In this document: positions 43,326-50,757 of the stretch, piece by piece
Numbering within the stretch: the first letter of the stretch is position 1
Layout of the letters: every line of letters starts with the position of its first letter
Source: an uncultured Eubacteriales bacterium
Lineage (GTDB): Bacteria; Bacillota; Clostridia; Lachnospirales; Lachnospiraceae
Reading direction: 5' to 3'
Length of the DNA: 64,000 nucleotides
NCBI GenBank assembly: GCA_949292785.1
Contig: CASFBK010000007.1
Location: 62,001 to 126,000, forward strand
Translations under genes and position numbers: made by a program
Notes under the pieces: model-generated
Seen by the model: only the letters and a program-made list of their open reading frames with translations
Told to the model about the DNA's origin: nothing
The model's database searches: none

Positions 43326-44597
43326 ATGAAAAAAGAACCATTTGTAACTTACGAACAGTTAAAAGAGATTGTAAAGGAATATCCGACCCCATTTCATCTC
43401 TACGATGAAAAAGGGATTCGTGCCAATGCGCAGGCAGTAAAGGAAGCATTTTCCTGGAATAAAGGATTTAAAGAATATTTTGCAGTAAAGGCAACCCCAA
43501 ATCCATTTCTGATTAACATTTTAAAGGAATATGGCTGTGGCTGTGACTGCTCCTCCATGACAGAGCTGATGATGGCAGATGCACTGCATTTTGACGGAAA
43601 GGACATCATGTTTTCCTCCAATGATACTCCGGCGTCTGAATTCAAGTTTGCAGACGAAATAGGAGCAATTATCAATCTGGACGATTTTACCCATATTGAT
43701 TTCTTAGAAGAGACCATCGGACATATTCCGGAGACCATCAGCTGCCGTTACAATCCGGGCGGATTATTTAAAATCAGTAACAGCATTATGGATAATCCGG
43801 GAGATGCAAAATATGGATTTACCACAGAACAGCTTTTTGAAGGCTTCAAGGTGTTAAAGGAAAAAGGAGCAAAGTATTTCGGAATCCATGCATTTTTGGC
43901 AAGTAATACCGTAACCAACGAATACTATCCGATGCTTGCAAAGGAACTGTTTGAAGTTGCCGTAAAATTAAAAGAAGAAACAGGAGCAGACATTCGCTTT
44001 ATCAATCTGTCCGGTGGAGTAGGAATTCCTTACAAACCAGACCAGGAGCCAAATGACATTCGTGCCATTGGAGAAGGGGTAAGAAAAGTATATGAAGAAG
44101 TTCTTGTTCCGGCAGGCATGGGAGAGGTAGCTATCTATACAGAAATGGGACGTTTCATGATGGGACCATACGGCTGTCTGGTAACCACAGCAATTCATGA
44201 AAAACATACACACAAGGAATACATCGGAGTGGATGCTTGTGCAGTAAACCTCATGCGTCCGGCAATGTACGGTGCATATCACCACATTACCGTTATGGGA
44301 AAGGACAATAGTGTCTGCGACCATAAATATGATGTTACCGGTTCCCTTTGCGAAAACAACGATAAGTTTGCAATAGACCGTATGCTTCCAAAGGTGGATA
44401 TGGGAGACTTATTAGTCATTCATGATACCGGAGCGCATGGTTTTGCCATGGGATATAATTACAATGGAAAACTCAAATCAGCAGAAGTATTGTTAAGGGA
44501 AGACGGAAGCACACAGTTAATTCGCCGTGCCGAGACACCGAAGGATTACTTTGCCACCTTTGACTGCTTTGATATTTTAAAGGATATGAAGTATTAA
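43326..44597 (+). CDS. lysA: Diaminopimelate-decarboxylase-like PLP enzyme
   Basis: 423 residues of the fold-type III PLP decarboxylases. The PLP lysine is in YFAVKATPNP (about residue 51), followed by GCGCDCSSMTEL, NLSGGVGIPY (the phosphate-binding Gly-rich loop), EMGRFMMGPYG and the active-site Cys segment TGSLCENNDKFA. This matches meso-DAP decarboxylase, the last lysine step, more than ornithine or carboxynorspermidine enzymes, though no other lysine genes are near. AAAGGAG is 8 bases before ATG 43326. Its TAA overlaps the ATG of the next gene (TAATG). Confidence 0.8.
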   Translation: MKKEPFVTYEQLKEIVKEYPTPFHLYDEKGIRANAQAVKEAFSWNKGFKEYFAVKATPNPFLINILKEYGCGCDCSSMTELMMADALHFDGKDIMFSSNDTPASEFKFADEIGAIINLDDFTHIDFLEETIGHIPETISCRYNPGGLFKISNSIMDNPGDAKYGFTTEQLFEGFKVLKEKGAKYFGIHAFLASNTVTNEYYPMLAKELFEVAVKLKEETGADIRFINLSGGVGIPYKPDQEPNDIRAIGEGVRKVYEEVLVPAGMGEVAIYTEMGRFMMGPYGCLVTTAIHEKHTHKEYIGVDACAVNLMRPAMYGAYHHITVMGKDNSVCDHKYDVTGSLCENNDKFAIDRMLPKVDMGDLLVIHDTGAHGFAMGYNYNGKLKSAEVLLREDGSTQLIRRAETPKDYFATFDCFDILKDMKY

Positions 44598-44887
44598 TGA
44601 TTGAGAGAAAAGATATTCTTACCATACCATATTTAAAAAAGACAACATTTACCGGAAGCTATGAGGGCATGCGCTTCCGGTTTGCTTTGATAAAAACAGA
44701 AGAGGAAGAGCATCTGGAAGTCTGTGCATGGGAAGCACCGTATGCTTATGATTTTACGTCAGAAGAAAAGAAACAGCGGAAAGAGGCAGCCTTTAGTGAA
44801 GAAGGAATCCGGGAAGGAATCGACTGGCTGAACGAGTTATGGAATAAAGAGCCGGAACGGTGGAAAAAAGCTTTGACGAATTGGTAA
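44597..44887 (+). CDS. Small unknown protein coupled to the decarboxylase
   Basis: 96 residues, not recognised. Trp/Glu-rich, with alternating beta-like (YEGMRFRFALIKTEE) and helical parts ending in WLNELWNKEPERWKKAL. No signal or membrane helix. Its ATG overlaps the decarboxylase stop by one base, so it is translated from the same mRNA; that suggests a partner or accessory role. No clear terminator follows. Confidence 0.65.
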   Translation: MIERKDILTIPYLKKTTFTGSYEGMRFRFALIKTEEEEHLEVCAWEAPYAYDFTSEEKKQRKEAAFSEEGIREGIDWLNELWNKEPERWKKALTNW

Positions 44888-44903
44888 ATGTTAGCGACAA
44901 AAT

Positions 44904-44933
44904 TTGACATTATATTACAATATAAAGTATAAT
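44904..44933 (+). promoter_or_regulatory. Strong sigma-A-type promoter of the second chemoreceptor
   Basis: TTGACA (44904-44909), 18-base spacer, TATAAT (44928-44933). Transcription would begin near 44940, so ATG 44984 with AAAGGAG is the start rather than the ORF's first ATG at 44942. Confidence 0.85.
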
Positions 44934-44983
44934 AGAAAACAATGAGTAAGGGGGAAATCGGTAAGGTACTAAAGGAGAAGCGT

Positions 44984-46561
44984 ATGAAGATTAAGACAAA
45001 ATTAGTTCTAATGGAAATGTTGTCACTTTTGATACTGGCAATTGTGCTGGTGGTTGCAAGCTTGCAGATTACCATTAACGAGATGGGAAAGCGTATTGAA
45101 GAAACATTGACAGTTGCTGTGGAAGGATTCAATGGAGACGTTAATTATCTGCGCGATGATGGAAGTGATATTGATATTACTGTATTTGAAGGAGATACCC
45201 GCAGCGAAAGTTCTATCGAAAATGCTGTTGGAACAAAAGCCAGTGATGTAGTAATTGAGAAGGTTCTTGAAGGTGGTAAGGAATTCTTTGATACCAATAT
45301 TTCTGTAAATGACGAAGCATATTATGGATATTACAAGCCTATAGAAAACGGTATGTTGTTTGCCGGAAAGCCTAAGAGAGATGTTGATGAATTTTTAAAG
45401 ACGATTGTGTCAGAGGTTCTTCTTATTGCTGCTATTATTTATGTCATTTGTGTTGTGATTGCAGTTTTTGTATCAAATTCCATAGCAAAGCGTATCAAGA
45501 GAGCTTCAGAACAGATTGTGGTTTTAGCGTCTGGAGAACTTGGGCAAGAACTTGCAAAGCCTGTGAAAAATGTAAAAGATGAAGTAGACGTGATGAATAA
45601 TGCAATCTTCGATTTACATAGAGAATTAAAAGACATCATAACAGTTATCAGCGATGAGGCAAAGCAGTTGAACAGTAGCAATACGGAATTCCAGGACAGA
45701 TTTACGAATATTACTGAGAATGTTAGAAATGTAAATTCTGCAATGGAAGAAATCGCAACCGGAAGTACTACCCAGGCATCAGAAACTACATCTGCAGGGG
45801 AGCAGGTAGCAGATATGGCAGATGTTATCGAGCAGAATTCTAAAAATGTCGATACATTAGAAGAGACTGTAAAGCATATGAGCGAATTATCTGATAATGC
45901 GGATAGTATTTTAAATGATTTGGTAACGATTAATCAGAAAACATTAGATAATATTGAAGTCGTATCGGAGCAGACCAATGCAACGAATTCCTCAGCGGAA
46001 AAGATTCGTGAAGCTGTTCAGATGATTCAGGATATTGCCCAGCAGACCAATCTGTTATCTTTAAACGCCAGTATTGAAGCAGCGCGTGCAGGAGAGGCAG
46101 GAAAAGGATTTGCAGTTGTGGCAGAAGAAATTCGTACACTTTCCGAAAATTCTGCGGATAGTGCCAGTGAAATAGAAGCTATCGTTCAGGAGCTTTTAGA
46201 GAATTCGAATAAGAGTGTAAGAAAAATGGACGAGGTGAATGGGGATGCCCAGATTCAGCTTGAAAAATTAACCCATACCAAGGATGCTTTTGAAAGCTTG
46301 AAATCTGAAGTAAATGCTGTGTCAGAGGCTTCCCATGGTATTTATGAGCAGATTGTCAGATTAGAGGAGCAGAAGAATACCATTAATGGTGCCGTGGAAC
46401 AATTAGCGGCTATTTCCGAAGAAAATGCGGCTTCCACGCAGGAAACCAGCGCAAGTATGCAGCTGCTGTTTGGGGCAATTAATGATTGTAAGAAAGAAAC
46501 GGAAGTGCTATCTGATTTAAGTAAAAACTTAACGGAGAAGACAGAGCATTTTAGATTATAA
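44984..46561 (+). CDS. Methyl-accepting chemotaxis protein, single-Cache-like
   Basis: 525 residues. TM1 about 8-30, an extracytoplasmic domain of ~110 residues with a short Cache-like pattern ([33 protein letters not shown]), TM2 about 142-164, HAMP, then the signalling hairpin with tip [36 protein letters not shown]. The extracytoplasmic part differs from the chemoreceptor at 6664, so it senses another ligand. Own strong promoter and terminator. Confidence 0.9.
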   Translation: MKIKTKLVLMEMLSLLILAIVLVVASLQITINEMGKRIEETLTVAVEGFNGDVNYLRDDGSDIDITVFEGDTRSESSIENAVGTKASDVVIEKVLEGGKEFFDTNISVNDEAYYGYYKPIENGMLFAGKPKRDVDEFLKTIVSEVLLIAAIIYVICVVIAVFVSNSIAKRIKRASEQIVVLASGELGQELAKPVKNVKDEVDVMNNAIFDLHRELKDIITVISDEAKQLNSSNTEFQDRFTNITENVRNVNSAMEEIATGSTTQASETTSAGEQVADMADVIEQNSKNVDTLEETVKHMSELSDNADSILNDLVTINQKTLDNIEVVSEQTNATNSSAEKIREAVQMIQDIAQQTNLLSLNASIEAARAGEAGKGFAVVAEEIRTLSENSADSASEIEAIVQELLENSNKSVRKMDEVNGDAQIQLEKLTHTKDAFESLKSEVNAVSEASHGIYEQIVRLEEQKNTINGAVEQLAAISEENAASTQETSASMQLLFGAINDCKKETEVLSDLSKNLTEKTEHFRL

Positions 46562-46584
46562 AGATTTCTGAGAAAACTAAGTTT

Positions 46585-46614
46585 AGAACCGTCCCAAAAG
46601 GACGGTTCTTTTTT
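46585..46614 (+). terminator. Terminator of the second chemoreceptor
   Basis: 10-bp stem AGAACCGTCC / GGACGGTTCT, 5-base loop, T run. The following ~160 bases (46615-46774) are very A-rich with short repeats such as AAAATAGCAAAA and nothing else I can name. Confidence 0.92.
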
Positions 46615-46774
46615 GAACCATTGAGATTTTGGTGGAATAATAAAAAAAATAACAAAAATTGTATAAAAATAGCAAAATAATGAAAATAGCAAAAATAAGA
46701 AAGAAAAATGATGTGCATAATGTATAAAAAGATATAAAAAAATCGTAAATAACATACAAAAATGCATAAAGTAC

Positions 46775-46803
46775 TTGACGATGATTGAAAGAGATGATAT
46801 TAT
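46775..46803 (+). promoter_or_regulatory. PTS operon promoter
   Basis: TTGACG (46775-46780), 17-base spacer, TATTAT (46798-46803). Predicted start near 46810, about 20 bases before the RAT. Confidence 0.75.
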
Positions 46804-46828
46804 ATATACATAAAACAAAGATGTTTAT

Positions 46829-46856
46829 GGATTGTTACTGGGAGGCAGGCAAAACC
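46829..46856 (+). promoter_or_regulatory. Ribonucleic antiterminator (RAT) of the LicT/BglG type
   Basis: The 28-base element begins GGATTGTTACTG and ends GGCAGGCAAAACC, matching the B. subtilis LicT/SacT RAT hairpins except for the apical loop. Its last bases overlap the left arm of the terminator 46851-46909, so binding of the antiterminator blocks termination. Confidence 0.88.
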
Positions 46857-46909
46857 AATTTTTATAAGTTAATCTTAGGAGGTTGATTTATAAGAATTGG
46901 TTTTTTTTT
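46851..46909 (+). terminator. Conditional terminator overlapping the RAT
   Basis: AAAACCAATTTTTATAA pairs with TTATAAGAATTGGTTTT (one mismatch), 20-base loop, long T run. Mutually exclusive with the RAT hairpin. Confidence 0.9.
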
Positions 46910-46955
46910 ATAAGACAATACTACTTTTGGGTAACAGAAGGGGTAAAAATAAAGT

Positions 46956-47798
46956 ATGAAGATAGAAAAGATAATAAATAATAATATTGTAGTATCAAAG
47001 GACAAAGAAGAGAATGAAATCGTAGTTATGGGCCGGGGAATTGGCTTTAAAAGAAAAGCAGGAATGGAAATTCCACAGGAAATGGTAGAGAAGATATTCA
47101 AGCTGGAAAACGAAGATAGTATGGAACGCTTCAAAAACCTGGTAAAGAATCTTCCTCTGGAATATTTGAAATTATCAGCAGAGATTATTTCTTATGCAAA
47201 GGAACAATTAGATGTGAAATTGAGTGAGACGGTATATTTAACATTGACGGACCACATCAGTTTTGTAATAGAACAGTATAAAAAAGGCAAGATTTTTAAG
47301 AACATGCTGTTAGAGGAAGTAAAACGCTTTTATACCGATGAGTATATGGTAGGTATGCATGCCGTTTCTATGATTCAGGAGAGAACGGGCTGTAGTCTGC
47401 AGGAGGATGAGGCAGCAGCCATTGCACTGCATCTGGTTAATGCAGAATTTGGCTTAAAGGTAAATGATACTTGGAAAATGACAAATATGATGTGGGATAT
47501 GATGAATCTCATAGAATATGAACTGGGAATCCAGAAAGAGGATGCCTACTATAAGGGGTGGATGACGGTCAATTTAAAGTTTCTTGCGCATAGGATGCTT
47601 TGGCTCCAGCCCGAAATGGAACAGCCGGATGCAACACTTTTTGAATTTATTCGGGAACATTACGGAGAGGAATACGCATTGACCGGTAGAATGAGACAGT
47701 TTTTGAAAGAAAAGTATCAATGTGAAATGACAGAGGAAGAGAATCTGTATCTGGTATTGAATATAAAAAGAATTAAAGATTTATACTTGCAAACTTAA
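46956..47798 (+). CDS. licT: LicT/BglG-type transcription antiterminator
   Basis: 280 residues. Co-antiterminator RNA-binding domain at ~1-55 (KIINNNIVVSKDKEENEIVV, MGRGIGFKRKAG), PRD1 at ~65-170 with LTDHISFVIEQYKKGK, and PRD2 at ~171-280 with ALHLVNAEF and a YLVLNIKRI end. PRD histidines are phosphorylated by HPr or the EII, which sets activity by substrate flux. It lies behind its own RAT/terminator, giving autoregulation, and heads a PTS operon. A GAAGGGG ribosome site stands ~12 bases before the ATG. Confidence 0.92.
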   Translation: MKIEKIINNNIVVSKDKEENEIVVMGRGIGFKRKAGMEIPQEMVEKIFKLENEDSMERFKNLVKNLPLEYLKLSAEIISYAKEQLDVKLSETVYLTLTDHISFVIEQYKKGKIFKNMLLEEVKRFYTDEYMVGMHAVSMIQERTGCSLQEDEAAAIALHLVNAEFGLKVNDTWKMTNMMWDMMNLIEYELGIQKEDAYYKGWMTVNLKFLAHRMLWLQPEMEQPDATLFEFIREHYGEEYALTGRMRQFLKEKYQCEMTEEENLYLVLNIKRIKDLYLQT

Positions 47799-47823
47799 TT
47801 ATAAAAAGAAAGGAATGAAAGAT

Positions 47824-48312
47824 ATGGGATTATTTAGCAATTTATTAAAAAAGGAATCAGGTATTTCCATAGGAGCGCCCCTTGCAGGGAAGTGCATCAG
47901 CATAAAAGAAGTTCCGGACCCGACCTTTGCAGATGAAATTTTAGGAAAAGGAGTGGCAGTGATTCCTACAGATGGAAAAGTGTACGCGCCGGCGGATGGA
48001 GTAATCAGTACCTTGTTTCCTACCGGTCATGCCGTGGCAATGACTACCAAGGATGGAGCAGAGATTTTGATGCACATAGGTTTAGAAACCGTTTCTCTGG
48101 AGGGAAAGGCATTTACCATACATACACAGATGGATGCAAAGGTAAAGAAAGGTGACCTTCTGTTAGAGGCAGATTTAAAGGCGATTGAAGAAGCGGGACT
48201 TAATATCATTACTCCTGTGGTAATCTGTAATGCAGATGAATTTGCAAAGGTAGAAGGAATGACAGACCGGGAGGTAGCTCCGGGAGACGAAATCTTAACG
48301 CTGCAAAAATAA
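47824..48312 (+). CDS. PTS IIA component, glucose family (Crr-like)
   Basis: 162 residues of the EIIA(Glc) fold. The phosphorylated His is His84 in EILMHIGLETV and the supporting His69 is in TGHAVAM. It accepts phosphate from HPr and passes it to the IIB domain of the EIICB encoded two genes on. ATG 47824 is 9 bases from AAGGA; the ATG at 47815 touches it. Short gap to licT. A domain that is often fused to EIICB stands free here. Confidence 0.92.
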   Translation: MGLFSNLLKKESGISIGAPLAGKCISIKEVPDPTFADEILGKGVAVIPTDGKVYAPADGVISTLFPTGHAVAMTTKDGAEILMHIGLETVSLEGKAFTIHTQMDAKVKKGDLLLEADLKAIEEAGLNIITPVVICNADEFAKVEGMTDREVAPGDEILTLQK

Positions 48313-48386
48313 TAGAGAGAACAGGTATCATAATTGTGGTACTGTTTTTATAAAAAAGATAAATACATAAAAGGAGGTGCAGGAAG

Positions 48387-48644
48387 ATGAAAACAGTAAC
48401 TTATATCATCAAAGATGAAATGGGAATCCATGCAAGACCTGCGGGATTACTGGTAAAAGAAGTTGGAAAGTATAATAGTACGATTACCATTAGTAATGGT
48501 ACCAAAGAGGTGGACGCAAAAAGGCTGATGGCAATTATGTCTCTGGGTATAAAACAAGGTCAGAGCGTAACCTTCAAAATAGAAGGTGCTGATGAGGCAG
48601 AGGCGGCTGCAGGAATGGAAGCCTTCTTAAAGGCAAATCTTTAA
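48387..48644 (+). CDS. ptsH: HPr-like phosphocarrier with Arg at position 46
   Basis: 85 residues. The EI-dependent phosphorylation site His15 is intact in GIHARPAG. At position 46, where Firmicute HPr has the HPr-kinase Ser in KSIMG, this protein has Arg (DAKRLMAIM). It can therefore carry phosphate in the PTS but cannot be phosphorylated on Ser46 to act as CcpA corepressor. Either a dedicated HPr for this operon or the lineage's general variant. AAGGAGG precedes the ATG. Confidence 0.88.
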   Translation: MKTVTYIIKDEMGIHARPAGLLVKEVGKYNSTITISNGTKEVDAKRLMAIMSLGIKQGQSVTFKIEGADEAEAAAGMEAFLKANL

Positions 48645-48741
48645 AAAAAGTATTCAAAGAGGAAAGACCTCTCAGAATAAAAATTAAAAACTAAAAACAA
48701 ACAGTTCTGCAGCCAGGGCAGAACGGGAGGAGGGAATTTTT

Positions 48742-50208
48742 ATGATGAAATATCTTCAAAAACTTGGGAAAGCGTTGATGCTTCCGGTAGCATGTTTACC
48801 AATCTGTGGTATTTTGATGGGAATCGGATATGCATTATGTCCTGCAACGATGCAGGGTGGTGACATTGCAGGTGTCAAAGAGTTAATTGGATTCTTCTTG
48901 GTAAAAGCAGGAGGAGCACTGATTGACAATATGTCGCTGTTGTTCGTAATCGGCGTTGGTGTCGGAATGGCAGATGACCATGATGGTACAGCAGGACTTT
49001 CCGCATTGGCTTCATGGTTGATGATTACAAATCTGCTTGCAGCAGGTACAGTTACCACATTGATGCCATCTATCGCTGATAATACAGATAAATTATTAGC
49101 ATTCCAGAAGATTGAAAACCCATTTATTGGTATCCTTGCAGGTATCATTGGTGCAACCTGCTATAACAAATTTAAGGGAACAAAGTTGCCAGACTGGTTG
49201 TCCTTCTTTAGTGGAAAACGTTGCGTAGCAATCATTTCCGGTGTTGTTTCCATCATTGTTTCTGCAGTTTTATTATTTGTATGGCCGGTTGTATTCGGGG
49301 CATTAATTGCTGTTGGTGAGGCAGTTGTAAGTTTGGATGCAGTGGGTGCAGGTATTTATGCATTCTTGAACCGTTTGTTAATTCCAACCGGATTACATCA
49401 CGCACTGAACAATGTATTCTGGTTTGATACCATTGGTCTGGGAGATTTAACTAACTTCTGGGCAGGAAAAACATCCGCAGATGTTACTTGGGATCTTGGT
49501 ATGTACATGTCCGGATTCTTCCCATGTATGATGTTTGGTATTCCGGGTGCAGCGCTTGCTATGATACATACTGCAAAGAGTAATAAGAAGAAAGTAGCAA
49601 TTGGTCTTGTTGCTTCCGCAGCAGTTTGTGCATTTGTTTGTGGTGTTACTGAGCCATTCGAGTTTGGTTTCATGTTCTTAGCACCGGTTCTGTATCTTAT
49701 TTATGCAATATTATATGGTATCTTTACTTTTGTTACTGTTTTGCTTGGTTTCCGTGCAGGATTCAGTTTCTCAGCAGGAGCAACGGACTTAGTTTTCTCT
49801 GCTTCTCTTCCGGCAGCACAGAAAACATGGTTGATTCTTCCACTTGGAATTGCAGCATTTATTGTGTTCTACGTTGTATTCCGTATTATGATTACAAAGC
49901 TTGATTTAAAGACTCCGGGTCGTGAAGATGATGATGCAGATGAAACAACAGTAAAGCTTGCAAATGATGACTATACAGAAGTTGCAAAAGTTGTTTTAGA
50001 AGGTATTGGCGGAAAAGAAAATGTAACAAGCCTTGACAACTGTATTACAAGACTTCGTATTGAAATCAAAGATTACACAAAGGTAGATGAGAAGAAGATT
50101 AAATCTGCCGGTGTAGCAGGCGTTATTCGTCCAAGTAAAACTGCTGTACAGGTTATTGTTGGTACAAAGGTACAGTTCGTAGCAGACGAAATGAAGAAAA
50201 TGCTGTAA
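48742..50208 (+). CDS. nagE: PTS EIICB, N-acetylglucosamine/glucose family
   Basis: 488 residues, IIC then IIB order. About ten membrane segments (residues ~10-390) include LNRLLIPTGLHHALNNVFWF, the conserved family signature, and GVTEPFEF, the substrate loop with the essential Glu. The IIB phosphorylation Cys (about residue 434) is in SLDNCITRLRIEI. The IPTGLHHALNNVFWF variant is closer to NagE than to PtsG by memory, so GlcNAc is the likely sugar; glucose cannot be excluded. GGGAGGAGGG ribosome site. Likely works with the free IIA and HPr of this operon. Confidence 0.85.
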   Translation: MMKYLQKLGKALMLPVACLPICGILMGIGYALCPATMQGGDIAGVKELIGFFLVKAGGALIDNMSLLFVIGVGVGMADDHDGTAGLSALASWLMITNLLAAGTVTTLMPSIADNTDKLLAFQKIENPFIGILAGIIGATCYNKFKGTKLPDWLSFFSGKRCVAIISGVVSIIVSAVLLFVWPVVFGALIAVGEAVVSLDAVGAGIYAFLNRLLIPTGLHHALNNVFWFDTIGLGDLTNFWAGKTSADVTWDLGMYMSGFFPCMMFGIPGAALAMIHTAKSNKKKVAIGLVASAAVCAFVCGVTEPFEFGFMFLAPVLYLIYAILYGIFTFVTVLLGFRAGFSFSAGATDLVFSASLPAAQKTWLILPLGIAAFIVFYVVFRIMITKLDLKTPGREDDDADETTVKLANDDYTEVAKVVLEGIGGKENVTSLDNCITRLRIEIKDYTKVDEKKIKSAGVAGVIRPSKTAVQVIVGTKVQFVADEMKKML

Positions 50209-50246
50209 AGGCATACCGAAGAAAACATATAGTGTTCCCTGGCAGG

Positions 50247-50278
50247 AGAGGACCGTTGAAAAACGGTCCTCTTTTTTT
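50247..50278 (+). terminator. PTS operon terminator
   Basis: 11-bp perfect stem AGAGGACCGTT / AACGGTCCTCT, GAAA-type loop, seven T. Confidence 0.95.
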
Positions 50279-50348
50279 AAAAGAATAAGACTGTTATTGT
50301 CGGCATAACCAGCTGACGCGAAAATCATCAAAATGGTTGTAAAAAGTG

Positions 50349-50377
50349 CTTGCATTTTTCATAGAGATATGATAATA
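50349..50377 (+). promoter_or_regulatory. tRNA-Leu promoter
   Basis: TTGCAT, 17-base spacer, TAATAT. Start expected near 50384, with an 8-bp inverted repeat (ATTTGTTC/GAACAAAT, 50381-50400) between it and the tRNA 5' end. Confidence 0.7.
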
Positions 50378-50401
50378 TATCATTTGTTCGATTGAACAAA
50401 T

Positions 50402-50484
50402 GCCGGCGTGTCGGAATGGCAGACGAGGCAGACTCAAAATCTGTTGGTGGCAACACCGTGTGGGTTCAAGTCCCACTGCCGGCA
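50402..50484 (+). tRNA. tRNA-Leu (anticodon CAA)
   Basis: 83 bases with the long variable arm of a class II tRNA. Acceptor GCCGGCG pairs with TGCCGGC; the anticodon stem GCAGA/TCTGT surrounds the loop CTCAAAA, giving anticodon CAA (reads UUG). The T-arm contains GGTTCAAGTCC. Discriminator A; the CCA end is not encoded. Confidence 0.95.
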
Positions 50485-50489
50485 GTATC

Positions 50490-50533
50490 AAAAACGATAA
50501 GTATGGTGGAAACACTGTGCTTATCGTTTTTTT
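50490..50533 (+). terminator. tRNA-Leu terminator
   Basis: 11-bp stem AAAACGATAAG / CTTATCGTTTT with an 18-base loop and T run. Confidence 0.92.
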
Positions 50534-50686
50534 GCGTTATAGAAAATTTATGAGGAAAATATTGAAAATTTTCCTCAAAGTTCATTGCATTTTCGGGAAA
50601 TTTATGAAACGCGTATTAATGCGGTAGAATAGAGCAAGATAAGTAAAAAAATATCAAGTTTAGATAAAGGAAAAGAACTGGTTACA

Positions 50687-50695
50687 TGTTACAAT
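50687..50695 (+). promoter_or_regulatory. Chitinase promoter (extended -10)
   Basis: TGTTACAAT, an extended -10 (TACAAT at 50690-50695) without a clear -35. The doubled GTTACA (50681-50694) is also seen. Confidence 0.45.
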
Positions 50696-50701
50696 AACCA
50701 A

Positions 50702-50733
50702 TGTCTAAAAGAAAATCATGACAATTTTAGACA
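50702..50733. promoter_or_regulatory. Inverted repeat at the chitinase transcription start
   Basis: Perfect 9-bp arms TGTCTAAAA / TTTTAGACA separated by 14 bases. It begins about where transcription should start and ends 14 bases before the ribosome site, so it could be an operator or a 5' mRNA hairpin. Confidence 0.45.
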
Positions 50734-50757
50734 AAATAAACAAAAAGGAGAGGTTAT

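Noticed and set aside
44942-44983. Start of the second chemoreceptor at the first ATG of the ORF
   Set aside because: It lies about at the transcription start; the ATG at 44984 has a good ribosome site and begins the membrane helix.
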